Shown one piece after another: positions 22,373-30,207 of a stretch of DNA of 30,493 nucleotides (positions are counted from its first letter, which is position 1; the number at the start of each line of letters is the position of its first letter). The notes beneath the pieces were generated by a model that did not search any database, was not told where the DNA came from, and saw only the letters and a list, made by a program, of their open reading frames with translations. Origin of the DNA: Galactobacter sp. (GTDB lineage Bacteria; Actinomycetota; Actinomycetes; Actinomycetales; Micrococcaceae). Location: the NCBI RefSeq assembly GCF_022712295.1, contig NZ_JALAGT010000031.1:1-30493 (forward strand), given 5' to 3'. The position numbers were made by a program, and so were the translations under genes.

Positions 22373-23288
22373 CCTCGCCGTCCAGGATGATGGAACGCGT
22401 CAGGTGTCGAGGTTCATCCGGATTGAGGCCGCGAGCCAGGGCGCGATCCAGGGTCACCTTGTGCACACGCGCCAGTTCAGCCAGCGGGTGAACATCGTTG
22501 TCCAGGTAGGTGGCCCCGGTGGCCTCGACCTCGCCTCGAAGCGCCTCCGGACCGTCGCCGATCATCCACGTGACGCGGTTGGGGCCTGCGATGGAGATGG
22601 GGCCGTGCCGGTACTCCTTGGCGGGGTAGGACTCGGTCCAGCCCTGCACGGCCTCCCGCATCTTCAACGCCGCCTCGTTGGCCAGGCCGTAGGTCCAACC
22701 GCGACCGAGGAAGGTGAACTGCTCGGCATCGACGATGGCCTTCGGGGTCGCCGCGTCCACGGCGGCCTCGGCGTCCTCGACAGCTGAACCGAGATCGATT
22801 CCGGAGTCCGTGAGCAATGTGGCCAGCGCCGTGGTGGCGAAGCGGGTCTGCACCACGGACTTCTCATCCGCGTACGGCAGCCCGATGATGCGATCCGCGA
22901 CGTTGACGATGGGGGTGTCCAGATCACCGACGATGGCCACGGTGGGAACCAGGCCCTTCAGGTTGCCCAGCACCTCCAGGACCTCGGTGGTGGTGCCGGA
23001 GCGGCAGATTGCGACCACGCGGTCGTACTGGTCTGCGCGGGCCACGAGGTCCGACTCGGACGCAGCGAAGGCGTCCGTGAGACCTTGGCCGGCCTGCTCA
23101 CGAGCCGCGGCCCATGACTGAGCCATGAACCACGAGGTGCCGCAGCCGAACACGGCCACGCGTTCGCCCTTGGCCGCAATGGGTTCCTCGGCCCTGCGAG
23201 CCGTGGCCTCAGTGATGGCACGAGTCCAGACCTTGGGCTGGGAACGCAGTTCCAGCTCCATGTAGGTGGGGGCGTCTTGAGTGGTCAT
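22365..23288 (-). CDS. SIS-domain sugar isomerase/deaminase (AgaS-like)
   Basis: Double-SIS proteins of this type (AgaS, GlmS C-terminus, FrlB) deaminate or isomerise phosphorylated amino sugars; AgaS converts galactosamine 6-phosphate to tagatose 6-phosphate and ammonia. The 307-aa protein has the first SIS site FGCGTSWFMAQSWA (near residues 47-60), the loop CRSGTTTEVLE (near 101-111), and the second-domain motif KEYRHGPIS (near 229-237) found in AgaS and GlmS. There is no glutaminase domain. The start ATG at 23288 (MTTQDAP) has GGAAGG about 7 nt upstream; a GTG-type extension to 23306 is less likely. It is the first gene of the catabolic run. Confidence 0.87.
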   Translation of the reverse strand: MTTQDAPTYMELELRSQPKVWTRAITEATARRAEEPIAAKGERVAVFGCGTSWFMAQSWAAAREQAGQGLTDAFAASESDLVARADQYDRVVAICRSGTTTEVLEVLGNLKGLVPTVAIVGDLDTPIVNVADRIIGLPYADEKSVVQTRFATTALATLLTDSGIDLGSAVEDAEAAVDAATPKAIVDAEQFTFLGRGWTYGLANEAALKMREAVQGWTESYPAKEYRHGPISIAGPNRVTWMIGDGPEALRGEVEATGATYLDNDVHPLAELARVHKVTLDRALARGLNPDEPRHLTRSIILDGEDA

Positions 23289-23631
23289 GCTGAGCCTTCC
23301 ATTCATGTCATTGCGTCACAGTCTCACTCGACCTTGGTCGCAACCCGGTCACAGCGAGGACGTATACGGCCGGATCATCGTCTCGAGACCGTTCCCTGTA
23401 CAACGATCTCCACGGTCCGAAGACGAGACAGGTGATTGTCCATGATCGTTTTGATGGTGTTGCAATCAGTTTTCACCAATGTTGGCCAAGATGGAAGCCC
23501 TGATGCCAGTCCCTTTGACGCCCGGTTGACCACTTCGTGGCCATGTCGTGACCAGCCCTGACGCGCCGTGGTGCGAAATACCGGGCACCGGAGCCAGAAT
23601 CCTGTAGCTTATGTGGTTTATGTTAAAGGTG

Positions 23632-23660
23632 TTGCATATGGTGACTGTGTTCCGTATGGT
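23632..23660 (+). promoter_or_regulatory. Promoter of the NlpC/P60 gene
   Basis: TTGCAT (23632-23637) and TATGGT (23655-23660) are separated by exactly 17 nt, a good -35/-10 pair. An 18-nt-spaced direct repeat ATGGTGACT (23638-23646 and 23656-23664) overlaps it and may bind a regulator. The predicted leader is about 95 nt. Confidence 0.55.
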
Positions 23661-23681
23661 GACTCGAGTGGTTGTCATCGT

Positions 23682-23714
23682 TTCGTGATCTCTCGATCGC
23701 CAAAGGATCACGAA
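23682..23714 (+). promoter_or_regulatory. Hairpin in the leader of the NlpC/P60 gene
   Basis: TTCGTGATC (23682-23690) and GATCACGAA (23706-23714) are perfect 9-bp arms around a 15-nt loop. It lies between the predicted promoter and the start codon. It does not resemble the ydaO (c-di-AMP) riboswitch that precedes many actinobacterial cell-wall hydrolase genes. It could also be a DNA operator. Confidence 0.55.
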
Positions 23715-23760
23715 TAAGACCACGTAGTTCATGCACCTGAGTCACCTGTGAGGACACCCC

Positions 23761-25524
23761 ATGGCCAAGCGAGTCACCATCGCCGCAACGGTCTGCACCG
23801 CCGCTCTCGTCGCGGCCTCCTTCACCACCGCAGCCGCCACGGGCGCCTTCAGTGAGAAGAAGCCGGCCCATACCGAAACCACGGCGCTTCAGCAGGAAAC
23901 CGTCTCGGTCCCTTCGGCCGACGAGGTAGAGGCAGCCAAGGTCGACCCCGAGGCCAAGAAGGCCCTGGTCAAGCGCATTCAGTCCGAACTGGACAAGACG
24001 GCGCAGAACTACCGCCAGATCGACGATCGCACCAAGGCATCCATGGCCGCGCTGGGAGAAGTCCAGCAGGCCGTCCAGATTCGCCAGGACCAGCTCGATG
24101 AGGCGGCCCGACAGTCCAAGGCAGCCGACGCACGCCTGGCCGTGTCCAAGGAGAAGGTCGGGGAGGTCGCCTCCTCCATCTACAAGAACGGTTCCTCGAA
24201 CCAGGGTTCACTGCTGTTGTCCAAGGACCCCGAGGCCGACATGCAGCGCACTGAGACCAGCGCGCGCCTCGCCTCATCCCGTAACCGTGACCTGAAGAAG
24301 GCGGAGGCGGACGCGAACCTGGCTGCTCAATGGAAGGCCTACAGGAACGCGGTCAAGGCCGAGGCAGACAAGGCCGCCAAGGAAGAGGCTGCGGCCAAGA
24401 AGAAGCAGCAAGAAGAGGCTGAAGCCCTCGCGGCACAGAAGAAGAAGGCCGAAGAGAAGCAAAGGCAGCTCGTCGCCCGCAGCGCGGCCGCCCAGGACCT
24501 CAGCGAGGAGCAGGTCCAGAAGGATAACGAGGCCCGCCAGGCCAAGATCCAGAAGGCAGCCGACGAGCAGGCATTGGCCGAGGAAAAGCGGATGGCCGAG
24601 GCAGAGGCAGACGCCAAGCAGGTCGCGGCGTTCAAGGCACAGCGCGAGGCCGCTACCAAGGTCGAGGGCGCAGAGAAGCCCGAGGACGTCATTCCCGCAC
24701 AGGACTCGTCCGACGGTGCCCAGGAGGAAGGGGCATCGTCGGACGCCGACAAGAGGGCCGCAGAAGAGCAGGCTGCGGCCGACAAGAAGGCCGCCGACGA
24801 AAAGGCCGCTGCGGACCAGGCCGCCAAGGACAAGGCAGCAGCCGACCAGCGGGCAGCCGATGCCGCGGCCAAGCAGGCTGCAGCGGACAAGGCCGCCAAG
24901 GACGCCGCCGCCAAGAAGCAGGCAGCGGCCAACAAGGCCTCTGCGGACCAGGCGGCCAAGGACGCAGCAGCCAAGCGGGCTGCTCAGCAGAAGGCCGCAC
25001 AGCAAGCCGCGGCACAGAAGGCCGCGCAGCAGAAGGCCGCACAGCAGAAGGCCGCACAGCAGGCCGCCGCAAAGAGGGCGGCCCAGCAGCAAGCTGCGAA
25101 GCAGGCAGCAGCGAGGAAGGCCGCTGCCGAGGCTGCCGCAAAGAAGAAGGCCGCACAAGAAGCAGCCAATCGGAGGCCATCAGCTGCTGGCAGCAGCATC
25201 GTGGCCACGGGTAAGTCCTACATCGGCACCCCGTACGTTTGGGGCCAGGCCTCACCGGCCGGCTGGGACTGCTTGGGCTTCGTCAGCTACGTCTTCAAGC
25301 AGCACGGCTACAACATCAACAACTCCTACGCCTCCGTGCTCTCCGCCGGCTACAAGGTGCCCTACTCCCAGGCACGTCCTGGTGACATCCTCTACTGGCC
25401 GGGCCACGTCGCCATCTCGCTCGGCGGTGGACAGAACGTAGGTGCTTGGAACACCGGTATGGGCACTCGCATCGGTCCGGACAGCTGGATCGCTGGAACC
25501 CCCACCGTGATCCGGGTGAACTGA
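23761..25524 (+). CDS. Secreted NlpC/P60 peptidoglycan hydrolase with long Ala-rich coiled region
   Basis: NlpC/P60 enzymes cut stem peptides of peptidoglycan. The 587-aa protein starts with a signal peptide (MAKRVTIAATVCTAALVAAS, cleavage probably near residue 28). Coiled-coil regions follow (about 60-200 and 200-300). A remarkable Ala/Lys/Gln tract runs from about 330 to 475, made of AAQQKAAQ- and AADKAAKDAA-like repeats. The C-terminal catalytic domain begins near 482 (VATGKSYIGTPYVWGQ). Candidate catalytic residues are C504 in WDCLGFVSYVF and H549 in GHVAISLGGG. The usual DCSG is DCLG here. Shine-Dalgarno GAGGA precedes the ATG at 23761. The gene is followed by a strong terminator. The low-complexity tract probably spans the wall or binds it by charge. 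Confidence 0.88.
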   Translation: MAKRVTIAATVCTAALVAASFTTAAATGAFSEKKPAHTETTALQQETVSVPSADEVEAAKVDPEAKKALVKRIQSELDKTAQNYRQIDDRTKASMAALGEVQQAVQIRQDQLDEAARQSKAADARLAVSKEKVGEVASSIYKNGSSNQGSLLLSKDPEADMQRTETSARLASSRNRDLKKAEADANLAAQWKAYRNAVKAEADKAAKEEAAAKKKQQEEAEALAAQKKKAEEKQRQLVARSAAAQDLSEEQVQKDNEARQAKIQKAADEQALAEEKRMAEAEADAKQVAAFKAQREAATKVEGAEKPEDVIPAQDSSDGAQEEGASSDADKRAAEEQAAADKKAADEKAAADQAAKDKAAADQRAADAAAKQAAADKAAKDAAAKKQAAANKASADQAAKDAAAKRAAQQKAAQQAAAQKAAQQKAAQQKAAQQAAAKRAAQQQAAKQAAARKAAAEAAAKKKAAQEAANRRPSAAGSSIVATGKSYIGTPYVWGQASPAGWDCLGFVSYVFKQHGYNINNSYASVLSAGYKVPYSQARPGDILYWPGHVAISLGGGQNVGAWNTGMGTRIGPDSWIAGTPTVIRVN

Positions 25525-25543
25525 CCCGGTCCGGATCACGGCG

Positions 25544-25590
25544 GCAGGAAGGCGGCCGGCCCCTCTCACGAGGGCCGGCCGCCTTCCTGC
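25544..25590 (+). terminator. Strong terminator after the NlpC/P60 gene
   Basis: A 19-bp perfect stem, with arms at 25544-25562 and 25572-25590 beginning GCAGGAAGGCGG, surrounds a short loop. It lies 20 nt after the stop. No T-tract follows. Confidence 0.85.
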
Positions 25591-25727
25591 TGCTCAAGCG
25601 CACTACCGGCCTGCCCCTCCCTACTCCCACGCCCGGGACCAGCTATTCATGAGAAGGGCGCCGTAACGGCGCAAGTCTCACGAAAACCCGGCCCCATGCC
25701 GGGCCGGAACCAAAGCCCGCACCCGCA
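25591..25727. other. Spacer with two small hairpins
   Basis: No gene is visible. GCGCC-GTAAC-GGCGC (25658-25672) and CCCGG-CCCCATG-CCGGG (25687-25703) lie between the terminators of the two convergent genes. Confidence 0.5.
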
Positions 25728-25764
25728 GACGGCGCGGTACGGCTGGTAGCCGTACCGCGCCGTC
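25728..25764 (-). terminator. Terminator of the universal stress protein gene
   Basis: Perfect 17-bp arms (25728-25744 and 25748-25764, beginning GACGGCGCGGTACGGCT) surround a 3-nt loop. It lies 23 nt downstream of the stop codon on the minus strand. Confidence 0.8.
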
Positions 25765-25787
25765 GGGCACTGGATCAGTGAAGAGGC

Positions 25788-26801
25788 TCAGGCCTCCGGG
25801 TCGTCAGCATTCGGCATGGGGCCGAAGTCCGCACGGTTCTTGGTGCGCTCGTCCTCGCGCTTCGGGACCACGAACACCGGGGACTTGGCGTGGTGCAGCA
25901 CCGACTGCGACGTGGAGCCGAGCAGCACGCCCTTGAAGCCGCCACGGCCACGCGTACCGGTGACCACCAGGCGGGAGCGCTCCGATTCGTGCACCAGCAC
26001 CTGACCCGGGACACCGCCCTCGACGATGGCCTCGACCTCAAGACCCTCGAAGTGGTGCCGGATCCAGTCCGCTGCACCGACGAGCTGGACCTTCATCTCG
26101 GTGATGACGGCCTCCTCGTCGATGGCGGCGGGAACCCAGGCCTGCGTTCCGGTCACGGGCGGAAGTGCCCAAACGATGCGCAGCGAGCAATTGCGGGCAG
26201 CAGCCTCACGGGCCGCATCCAGCATGGCGACGCGGGACTGCTCGGAGCCGTCCACGCCGACCACCACGACGTTGTCGACCTCGGTGCGGTCCAGGCAGCC
26301 CTTGGGAACGATCACCGTGGGGCACTTGGCGTGCGGCGGAACAGCGGAGGACACGGAGCCCAGCAGGCGGCCGAAGAAGCCACCACGGCCGCGGGCACCG
26401 AGCACCACGAGCTCAGCATTCTTGGCGTACTCGAGAAGGGCTCCGGCGGCGTCGCCGGTTTCGACGTAGGCGCGGATGCGGTTGGCGGGCAGCAGCTCGC
26501 CCGCCGCGCTGCCCTGCGCGCGACGTTCTTCGAGGGACGCCAGCGCGTCACGCAAGACCTGCTCAGCGCCGGCCCGCAACGACTCGTCGTCCAGTGCGGC
26601 GTAGCCGGCGTCCATGGCGGTGGCCACGAAGGTGGGCACCGAGTAGGACATCACGGCCTCAAGATCCAGGTCGCGGCGCTGAGCTTCTGCCGCGGCCCAA
26701 GTCAAGGCGTCGATGGACTGGTCGGAACCATCCACTCCGACCACCACGGCGCCAAGGCCCGGGGCTTTATCGGTGGTGTCCGGCGTGTTCTGGGCGGTCA
26801 T
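25788..26801 (-). CDS. Tandem universal stress protein (two Usp domains)
   Basis: Usp proteins bind ATP and help survival in stasis and low oxygen; double-domain forms are typical of Actinobacteria. The 337-aa protein has two copies of the fold. Each starts VVVGVDGSxQS (residues about 19-29 and 179-189) and ends with the ATP-binding motif G-x2-G-x9-G-S: GARGRGGFFGRLLGS (135-149) and GTRGRGGFKGVLLGS (282-296). Both ATP sites look intact. The start is the ATG at 26801 with AAGGAAG about 11 nt upstream; the frame upstream (to 26849) is not family-like. It is divergent from the purine permease gene. Confidence 0.93.
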   Translation of the reverse strand: MTAQNTPDTTDKAPGLGAVVVGVDGSDQSIDALTWAAAEAQRRDLDLEAVMSYSVPTFVATAMDAGYAALDDESLRAGAEQVLRDALASLEERRAQGSAAGELLPANRIRAYVETGDAAGALLEYAKNAELVVLGARGRGGFFGRLLGSVSSAVPPHAKCPTVIVPKGCLDRTEVDNVVVVGVDGSEQSRVAMLDAAREAAARNCSLRIVWALPPVTGTQAWVPAAIDEEAVITEMKVQLVGAADWIRHHFEGLEVEAIVEGGVPGQVLVHESERSRLVVTGTRGRGGFKGVLLGSTSQSVLHHAKSPVFVVPKREDERTKNRADFGPMPNADDPEA

Positions 26802-26958
26802 CGTGAACCACTTCCTTCTGACGAGGATTCTGTGTACCCATTCCAGCACTTAGGGACCCTGTTTCGCTAATGGTCATACGTTCGTTGGCCGGTGTGGCGT
26901 ACGCGCTGACCCCGTGTGACCGTCATGACGCTGTAACCCGACATGCCGCCTCCCTCGA

Positions 26959-26972
26959 TAGAATCGAGGCCA
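26959..26972 (+). promoter_or_regulatory. Leaderless promoter of the purine permease gene
   Basis: TAGAAT (26959-26964, five of six matches to TATAAT) is followed by CGAGGCC (7 nt) and the ATG at 26972. No Shine-Dalgarno is present. Confidence 0.6.
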
Positions 26973-28423
26973 TGTCATCTCCCAACTCCGCAGCCGGCGG
27001 AGAATCAATTCAGCCCAAGGGCGCCCTGGACCGTTATTTCAAGATCAGCCAGCGTGGCTCCACGCTCTCGAGGGAGATCCGTGGCGGCTTCGCCACCTTC
27101 TTCGCCATGAGCTACATCGTGGTGTTGAACCCGCTGATCCTCTCCGGCGCCGACAGCGCCGGGAACGAGCTCGGTATCTCGCGCGTGGCGGCAGCTACCG
27201 CGTTCGTTGGCGGCATCCTCTCCATCATCATGGGCCTGTGGGCCAAGCACCCCTTCGCCATCGCTTCCGGCCTGGGCGTCAACGCCCTCGTGGCCGCGAC
27301 CGTCGCCACCCACCCCGGCCTGTCGTGGAAATCCATGATGGGCCTGGTGCTGCTGGCCGGTGTGGTCATGGTGATCCTGGTGCTCACCAAGTTCCGTACC
27401 GCCGTGTTCAACGCGGTGCCTCCGGCGCTGAAGACCGCCATCGTGGTGGGTATCGGCTTCTTCATCACCCTGGTTGGCCTGGTCAATGCCGGCTTCGTGC
27501 GCCCCGGTGGCACACCGCTGACCCTGGGCACCAACGGTCAGCTGATCGGCTGGCCGACTCTGGTCTTCGTCTTCGGCCTGCTGCTGACCATCGCGCTGCT
27601 GGTGCGCAACGTGAAGGGCGCGGTGCTGATCGGCATCCTGGCCTCCACCGTGCTGGCCGTGATCCTCGAGGCCACGCTGAAGATCGGTCCCAACACGGAC
27701 ACCTTCTCCGGCGGCTGGCAGCAGGTGGTTCCCGGTAAGGACTTCTCCTGGGGTCTGCCGGACCTGTCCCTGATCGGGCATGTCGATTTCAACGCCTTCT
27801 CCGCTTCCTCCTTGGGTGCCGTGGCCGCGACCCTGATGGTCTTCGTCATCCTTCTCTCCTGCTTCTTCGACGCCATGGGCACCATGGTGGGTCTGGCCAC
27901 CGAGGCCGGCACCATCGACAAGAACGGTCAGATCGAGAACGTGGACCGCGTGCTGCTGGTGGATGCCGCAGGCGCCGTGGCCGGTGGCGGTTCCGCCGTC
28001 TCCTCCAACCAGATCTTCGTGGAGTCCTCCGTCGGCATCGGCGAGGGTGCCCGCACGGGTATCGCCGCCATCGTCACGGGTGCCCTGATGATCGTGGCGA
28101 TGTTCCTGTCCCCGCTGGTGCGCTTCGTGCCGTTCGAGGCCGTGGCCCCCGCCCTGGTGTGCGTGGGCTTCATGATGATCCGCCAGATCACCAAGATCGA
28201 CTGGAACGACATCTCCATCGCCATCCCCGCGTTCCTGACCATCGCCTTCATGCCGTTCACGTACTCCATCGCCGACGGCATCGGTGCCGGCTTCGTGGCC
28301 TACGTGTTCGTCCAGGTGGTCATGGGCAAGGCCCGCAAGGTGCACCCGCTGATGTGGGTCGTGGCCGTCATGTTCGTGGTGTTCTTCTCGATGGGACTCA
28401 TCGACGGCTGGGTCGGCGCCTGA
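26972..28423 (+). CDS. NCS2-family purine permease (AzgA-like)
   Basis: AzgA-type permeases bring adenine, guanine or hypoxanthine into the cell with protons. The 483-aa protein has about 12-14 hydrophobic segments. Family signatures include REIRGGFATFFAMSYIVVLNP near residues 30-50 (given in part), FFDAMGTMVGLATEAG near 300, and SSNQIFVESSVGIGEGARTG near 345-364, the AzgA equivalent of the S/T-ES-x-G-x-x-EG-R-TG motif. The true start is the ATG at 26972 (MSSPNSAAGG); the 34 codons upstream lack permease features. It is followed by a T-tailed terminator and stands alone. Confidence 0.93.
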   Translation: MSSPNSAAGGESIQPKGALDRYFKISQRGSTLSREIRGGFATFFAMSYIVVLNPLILSGADSAGNELGISRVAAATAFVGGILSIIMGLWAKHPFAIASGLGVNALVAATVATHPGLSWKSMMGLVLLAGVVMVILVLTKFRTAVFNAVPPALKTAIVVGIGFFITLVGLVNAGFVRPGGTPLTLGTNGQLIGWPTLVFVFGLLLTIALLVRNVKGAVLIGILASTVLAVILEATLKIGPNTDTFSGGWQQVVPGKDFSWGLPDLSLIGHVDFNAFSASSLGAVAATLMVFVILLSCFFDAMGTMVGLATEAGTIDKNGQIENVDRVLLVDAAGAVAGGGSAVSSNQIFVESSVGIGEGARTGIAAIVTGALMIVAMFLSPLVRFVPFEAVAPALVCVGFMMIRQITKIDWNDISIAIPAFLTIAFMPFTYSIADGIGAGFVAYVFVQVVMGKARKVHPLMWVVAVMFVVFFSMGLIDGWVGA

Positions 28424-28453
28424 GCCTTATCAGCCGGGTCCACCTAGAAAGTG

Positions 28454-28515
28454 CCCCTTCAGCCCAACGCGCAGCGCGGAATCCACGTGCCGCAGTGGGT
28501 TGGAGGGGTCTTTTT
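28454..28515 (+). terminator. Intrinsic terminator of the purine permease gene
   Basis: CCCCTTCAGCCCA (28454-28466) pairs with TGGGTTGGAGGGG (28496-28508) over 13 positions with two G-T wobbles. TCTTTTT follows. The loop holds a second small GCGC-rich hairpin. Confidence 0.8.
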
Positions 28516-28537
28516 GTCGGCGGCCGCCCACGCCACC

Positions 28538-29404
28538 TCACCCGAGGAAGCGAGTGAGCTCCTGTGCTCCCCACACGTTGGCCGGGAGCGCGTCGGCGAG
28601 CAGGCTGCGTTTCAGCCCCGCGCCAAGGGGCAACTCACTGGCCGACGCCGCCAAGACCACATTCCCACGGCGTCGCCCCTTGAGCATGGCCGGGTCCGCG
28701 ATGGCGGCCACGTGGGGGAAGATCCCGCGCAGGATCTGGGCTTCCCGCCGGGTGTTGCTGCGGTCCGGCCGGTCCCCCACGTTGAGCAGGTAGAGGCCAC
28801 CGGGCGCCAGCACCCGGGCGGCCTCCCGGTGGAAGGACTCGGTGGTGAGTGTCTCCGGTGTGCTGTCCCCGGCAAAGACGTCCCGAATGATCACGTCACG
28901 GGTGTCCTCGGTGAGCGTCGGCAGCACCTGTCCCGCGTCACCTGGCCGGATCCGCAGCAGGGGCGCGCTCGGCAGATCGAACCACTCGCGGACCAGCACC
29001 GTGAGGCGGCCGTCGAGTTCCACGACCACCTGCCTGGAATCCGGGTAGGCCCAGTGGATCCAGCGGGCTATGGAGCAGGCGCCGCCGCCCAGATGCAGGG
29101 CTCGCAGACGTTGCGTCGTGTCGAATCCGGCGCGGATCACGCATGCCATCCAGCGCATGTATTCGAAGTCGAGTCTTTCAGGGTGTTCTGGGTCCACGTG
29201 TGAGCTCGGGACGCCGTTGACGTAGAGGGTCCATGATCCGGGTGCGTAGGGGTCGGCCTCTAGTCGCACCTCGCCGGTGTCGGTCTGCCATGTCCCCTCG
29301 TGGACGCCGGCAGGCTTCGGTCTGCTCCCCTTTCGCTTACCCGTGCCCGACGACGTGGGCTCGCCCGCCGTCGTCTCGTCGCGGCGTTGCCGCTTGCGTC
29401 CCAT
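28538..29404 (-). CDS. Spermidine-synthase-like methyltransferase-fold protein
   Basis: The 288-aa protein resembles the actinobacterial spermidine-synthase-like family (COG0421 type), which has a Rossmann fold that binds S-adenosyl compounds. Motif I is ALHLGGGACSIARW (near residues 102-115), the acidic end of strand 2 is VVVELDG (near 125-131), and the next loop is DVIIRDVFAG (near 168-177). Real spermidine synthases have GGGDG at motif I and a catalytic Asp in D-x-S-DP; here GGGAC and RDVFAG replace them, so putrescine aminopropyl transfer is unlikely. The basic N-terminal 35 residues look disordered. The ATG at 29404 has only a weak AGGG upstream. Its real substrate is unknown. Confidence 0.78.
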   Translation of the reverse strand: MGRKRQRRDETTAGEPTSSGTGKRKGSRPKPAGVHEGTWQTDTGEVRLEADPYAPGSWTLYVNGVPSSHVDPEHPERLDFEYMRWMACVIRAGFDTTQRLRALHLGGGACSIARWIHWAYPDSRQVVVELDGRLTVLVREWFDLPSAPLLRIRPGDAGQVLPTLTEDTRDVIIRDVFAGDSTPETLTTESFHREAARVLAPGGLYLLNVGDRPDRSNTRREAQILRGIFPHVAAIADPAMLKGRRRGNVVLAASASELPLGAGLKRSLLADALPANVWGAQELTRFLG

Positions 29405-29454
29405 CGGTGCCCTGTTCTCTGTGTTCCTGGTGTCGCTGGTGAAAGCGGCACGGT

Positions 29455-30198
29455 TCAGTCCTCGTCCTCATCCTCGTCATCTGAAGTGTAGGGGTCCTTG
29501 GAGTGGGCCAGTTTCACGCTGCGCACCCCGGGCAGTTCCAACAGTTCCGGAACCATGCGCTCTGGGGCATGTGCCCCGAGGAAGCGGAGGGAGACGGTCA
29601 CCAGCGGGGTGCCGTCGCCGTCCTTGGACTTCACGGAGTCCTCGAAGACGGTGGAGAACCCGGACACGGTCGCGGTCTCGAGGATGCCGCGCATGGCACC
29701 CGTTCCGTCCTCGTAGACCACGTTGATGTCTCGGTTGCGGCGTTCCACCGGTAGGCGTCGGATCAGCGGGCCGATGATGAAGAGGATCAGGTGATAGGCC
29801 ACGGTCGATGCCGCTGCCACGGCGACCATGCCCGCACCGCAGGCCATCCCGACGGCTGCGTTGAACCAGATGGACCCAGCCGTGGTGAGACCTCGGACGG
29901 TGGAGGAACCCTTGAAGATGACGCCCGCGCCGAGGAAGCCGATACCGGAGACGATCTGGGCGGCGATACGGGTGGGGTCGCGGGAGACCTCCGGATCCAC
30001 GATGGCAGCGAACCCGTAGGCGGAGACCAGCGTGAACACGCAGGAACCCATACCGACGAGGACATGCGTGCGGTAGCCGGCGGACTTGCGCCTGGCCTGA
30101 CGTTCCAGTCCGATGGAGGAGCACAGGATGAAGGAGGCCAGCAGGAGGAGCGCCTGCACTCCGACCTGGTGGCCCACGATCTCGTCCCAGAAGTCCAC
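29455..30198 (-). CDS. MgtC/SapB-family membrane protein
   Basis: MgtC proteins are inner-membrane proteins linked to low Mg2+ survival and modulation of the F-type ATPase; most MgtC/SapB members are uncharacterised. The 247-aa protein has four to five hydrophobic segments in the first 145 residues, with the family signatures GLERQARRKSAGYRTHVLVGMGS and IVSGIGFLGAGVIFK (first given in part) and GLTTAGSIWFNAAVGMACG. The C-terminal 90 residues form an ACT-like domain ending in an unusual acidic tail, DDEDEDED. Start choice: a TTG at 30207 directly abuts AGGAGG and cannot use it; the GTG at 30198 lies 9 nt after AGGAGG and is preferred. Confidence 0.88.
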   Translation of the reverse strand: MDFWDEIVGHQVGVQALLLLASFILCSSIGLERQARRKSAGYRTHVLVGMGSCVFTLVSAYGFAAIVDPEVSRDPTRIAAQIVSGIGFLGAGVIFKGSSTVRGLTTAGSIWFNAAVGMACGAGMVAVAAASTVAYHLILFIIGPLIRRLPVERRNRDINVVYEDGTGAMRGILETATVSGFSTVFEDSVKSKDGDGTPLVTVSLRFLGAHAPERMVPELLELPGVRSVKLAHSKDPYTSDDEDEDED

Positions 30199-30207
30199 GG
30201 CGTTCAA

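Larger units (their letters stand above)
23289..23760. other. 472-nt divergent regulatory spacer
   Basis: No convincing gene lies here. On the left, towards the SIS gene, is a perfect palindrome GTCTCGAGAC (23380-23389) and a TATACG (minus strand, within GTATACGTCC near 23361-23370) that could be a -10. The right half, from about 23600, is much more AT-rich than the genome and holds the promoter and leader of the NlpC/P60 gene. A minus-strand open frame (23466-23732) lacks coding character. Confidence 0.6.

Noticed and set aside
23380..23389. GTCTCGAGAC palindrome as a DasR (dre) site
   Set aside because: The dre core is GTCTAGAC with flanking TG/CA; the two extra central bases and poor flanks make it a poor match.
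23466..23732. 88-aa minus-strand frame in the divergent spacer
   Set aside because: It lies in AT-rich promoter DNA, has no ribosome-binding site and resembles no family.
23595..23760. ydaO (c-di-AMP) riboswitch before the NlpC/P60 gene
   Set aside because: The conserved GGGTGAC/GACCC-type blocks of that class are not present.
27005..28345. 446-aa His/Gly/Asp-rich open frame on the minus strand
   Set aside because: It is antisense to the purine permease; its composition is the usual artefact of reading a hydrophobic gene backwards.
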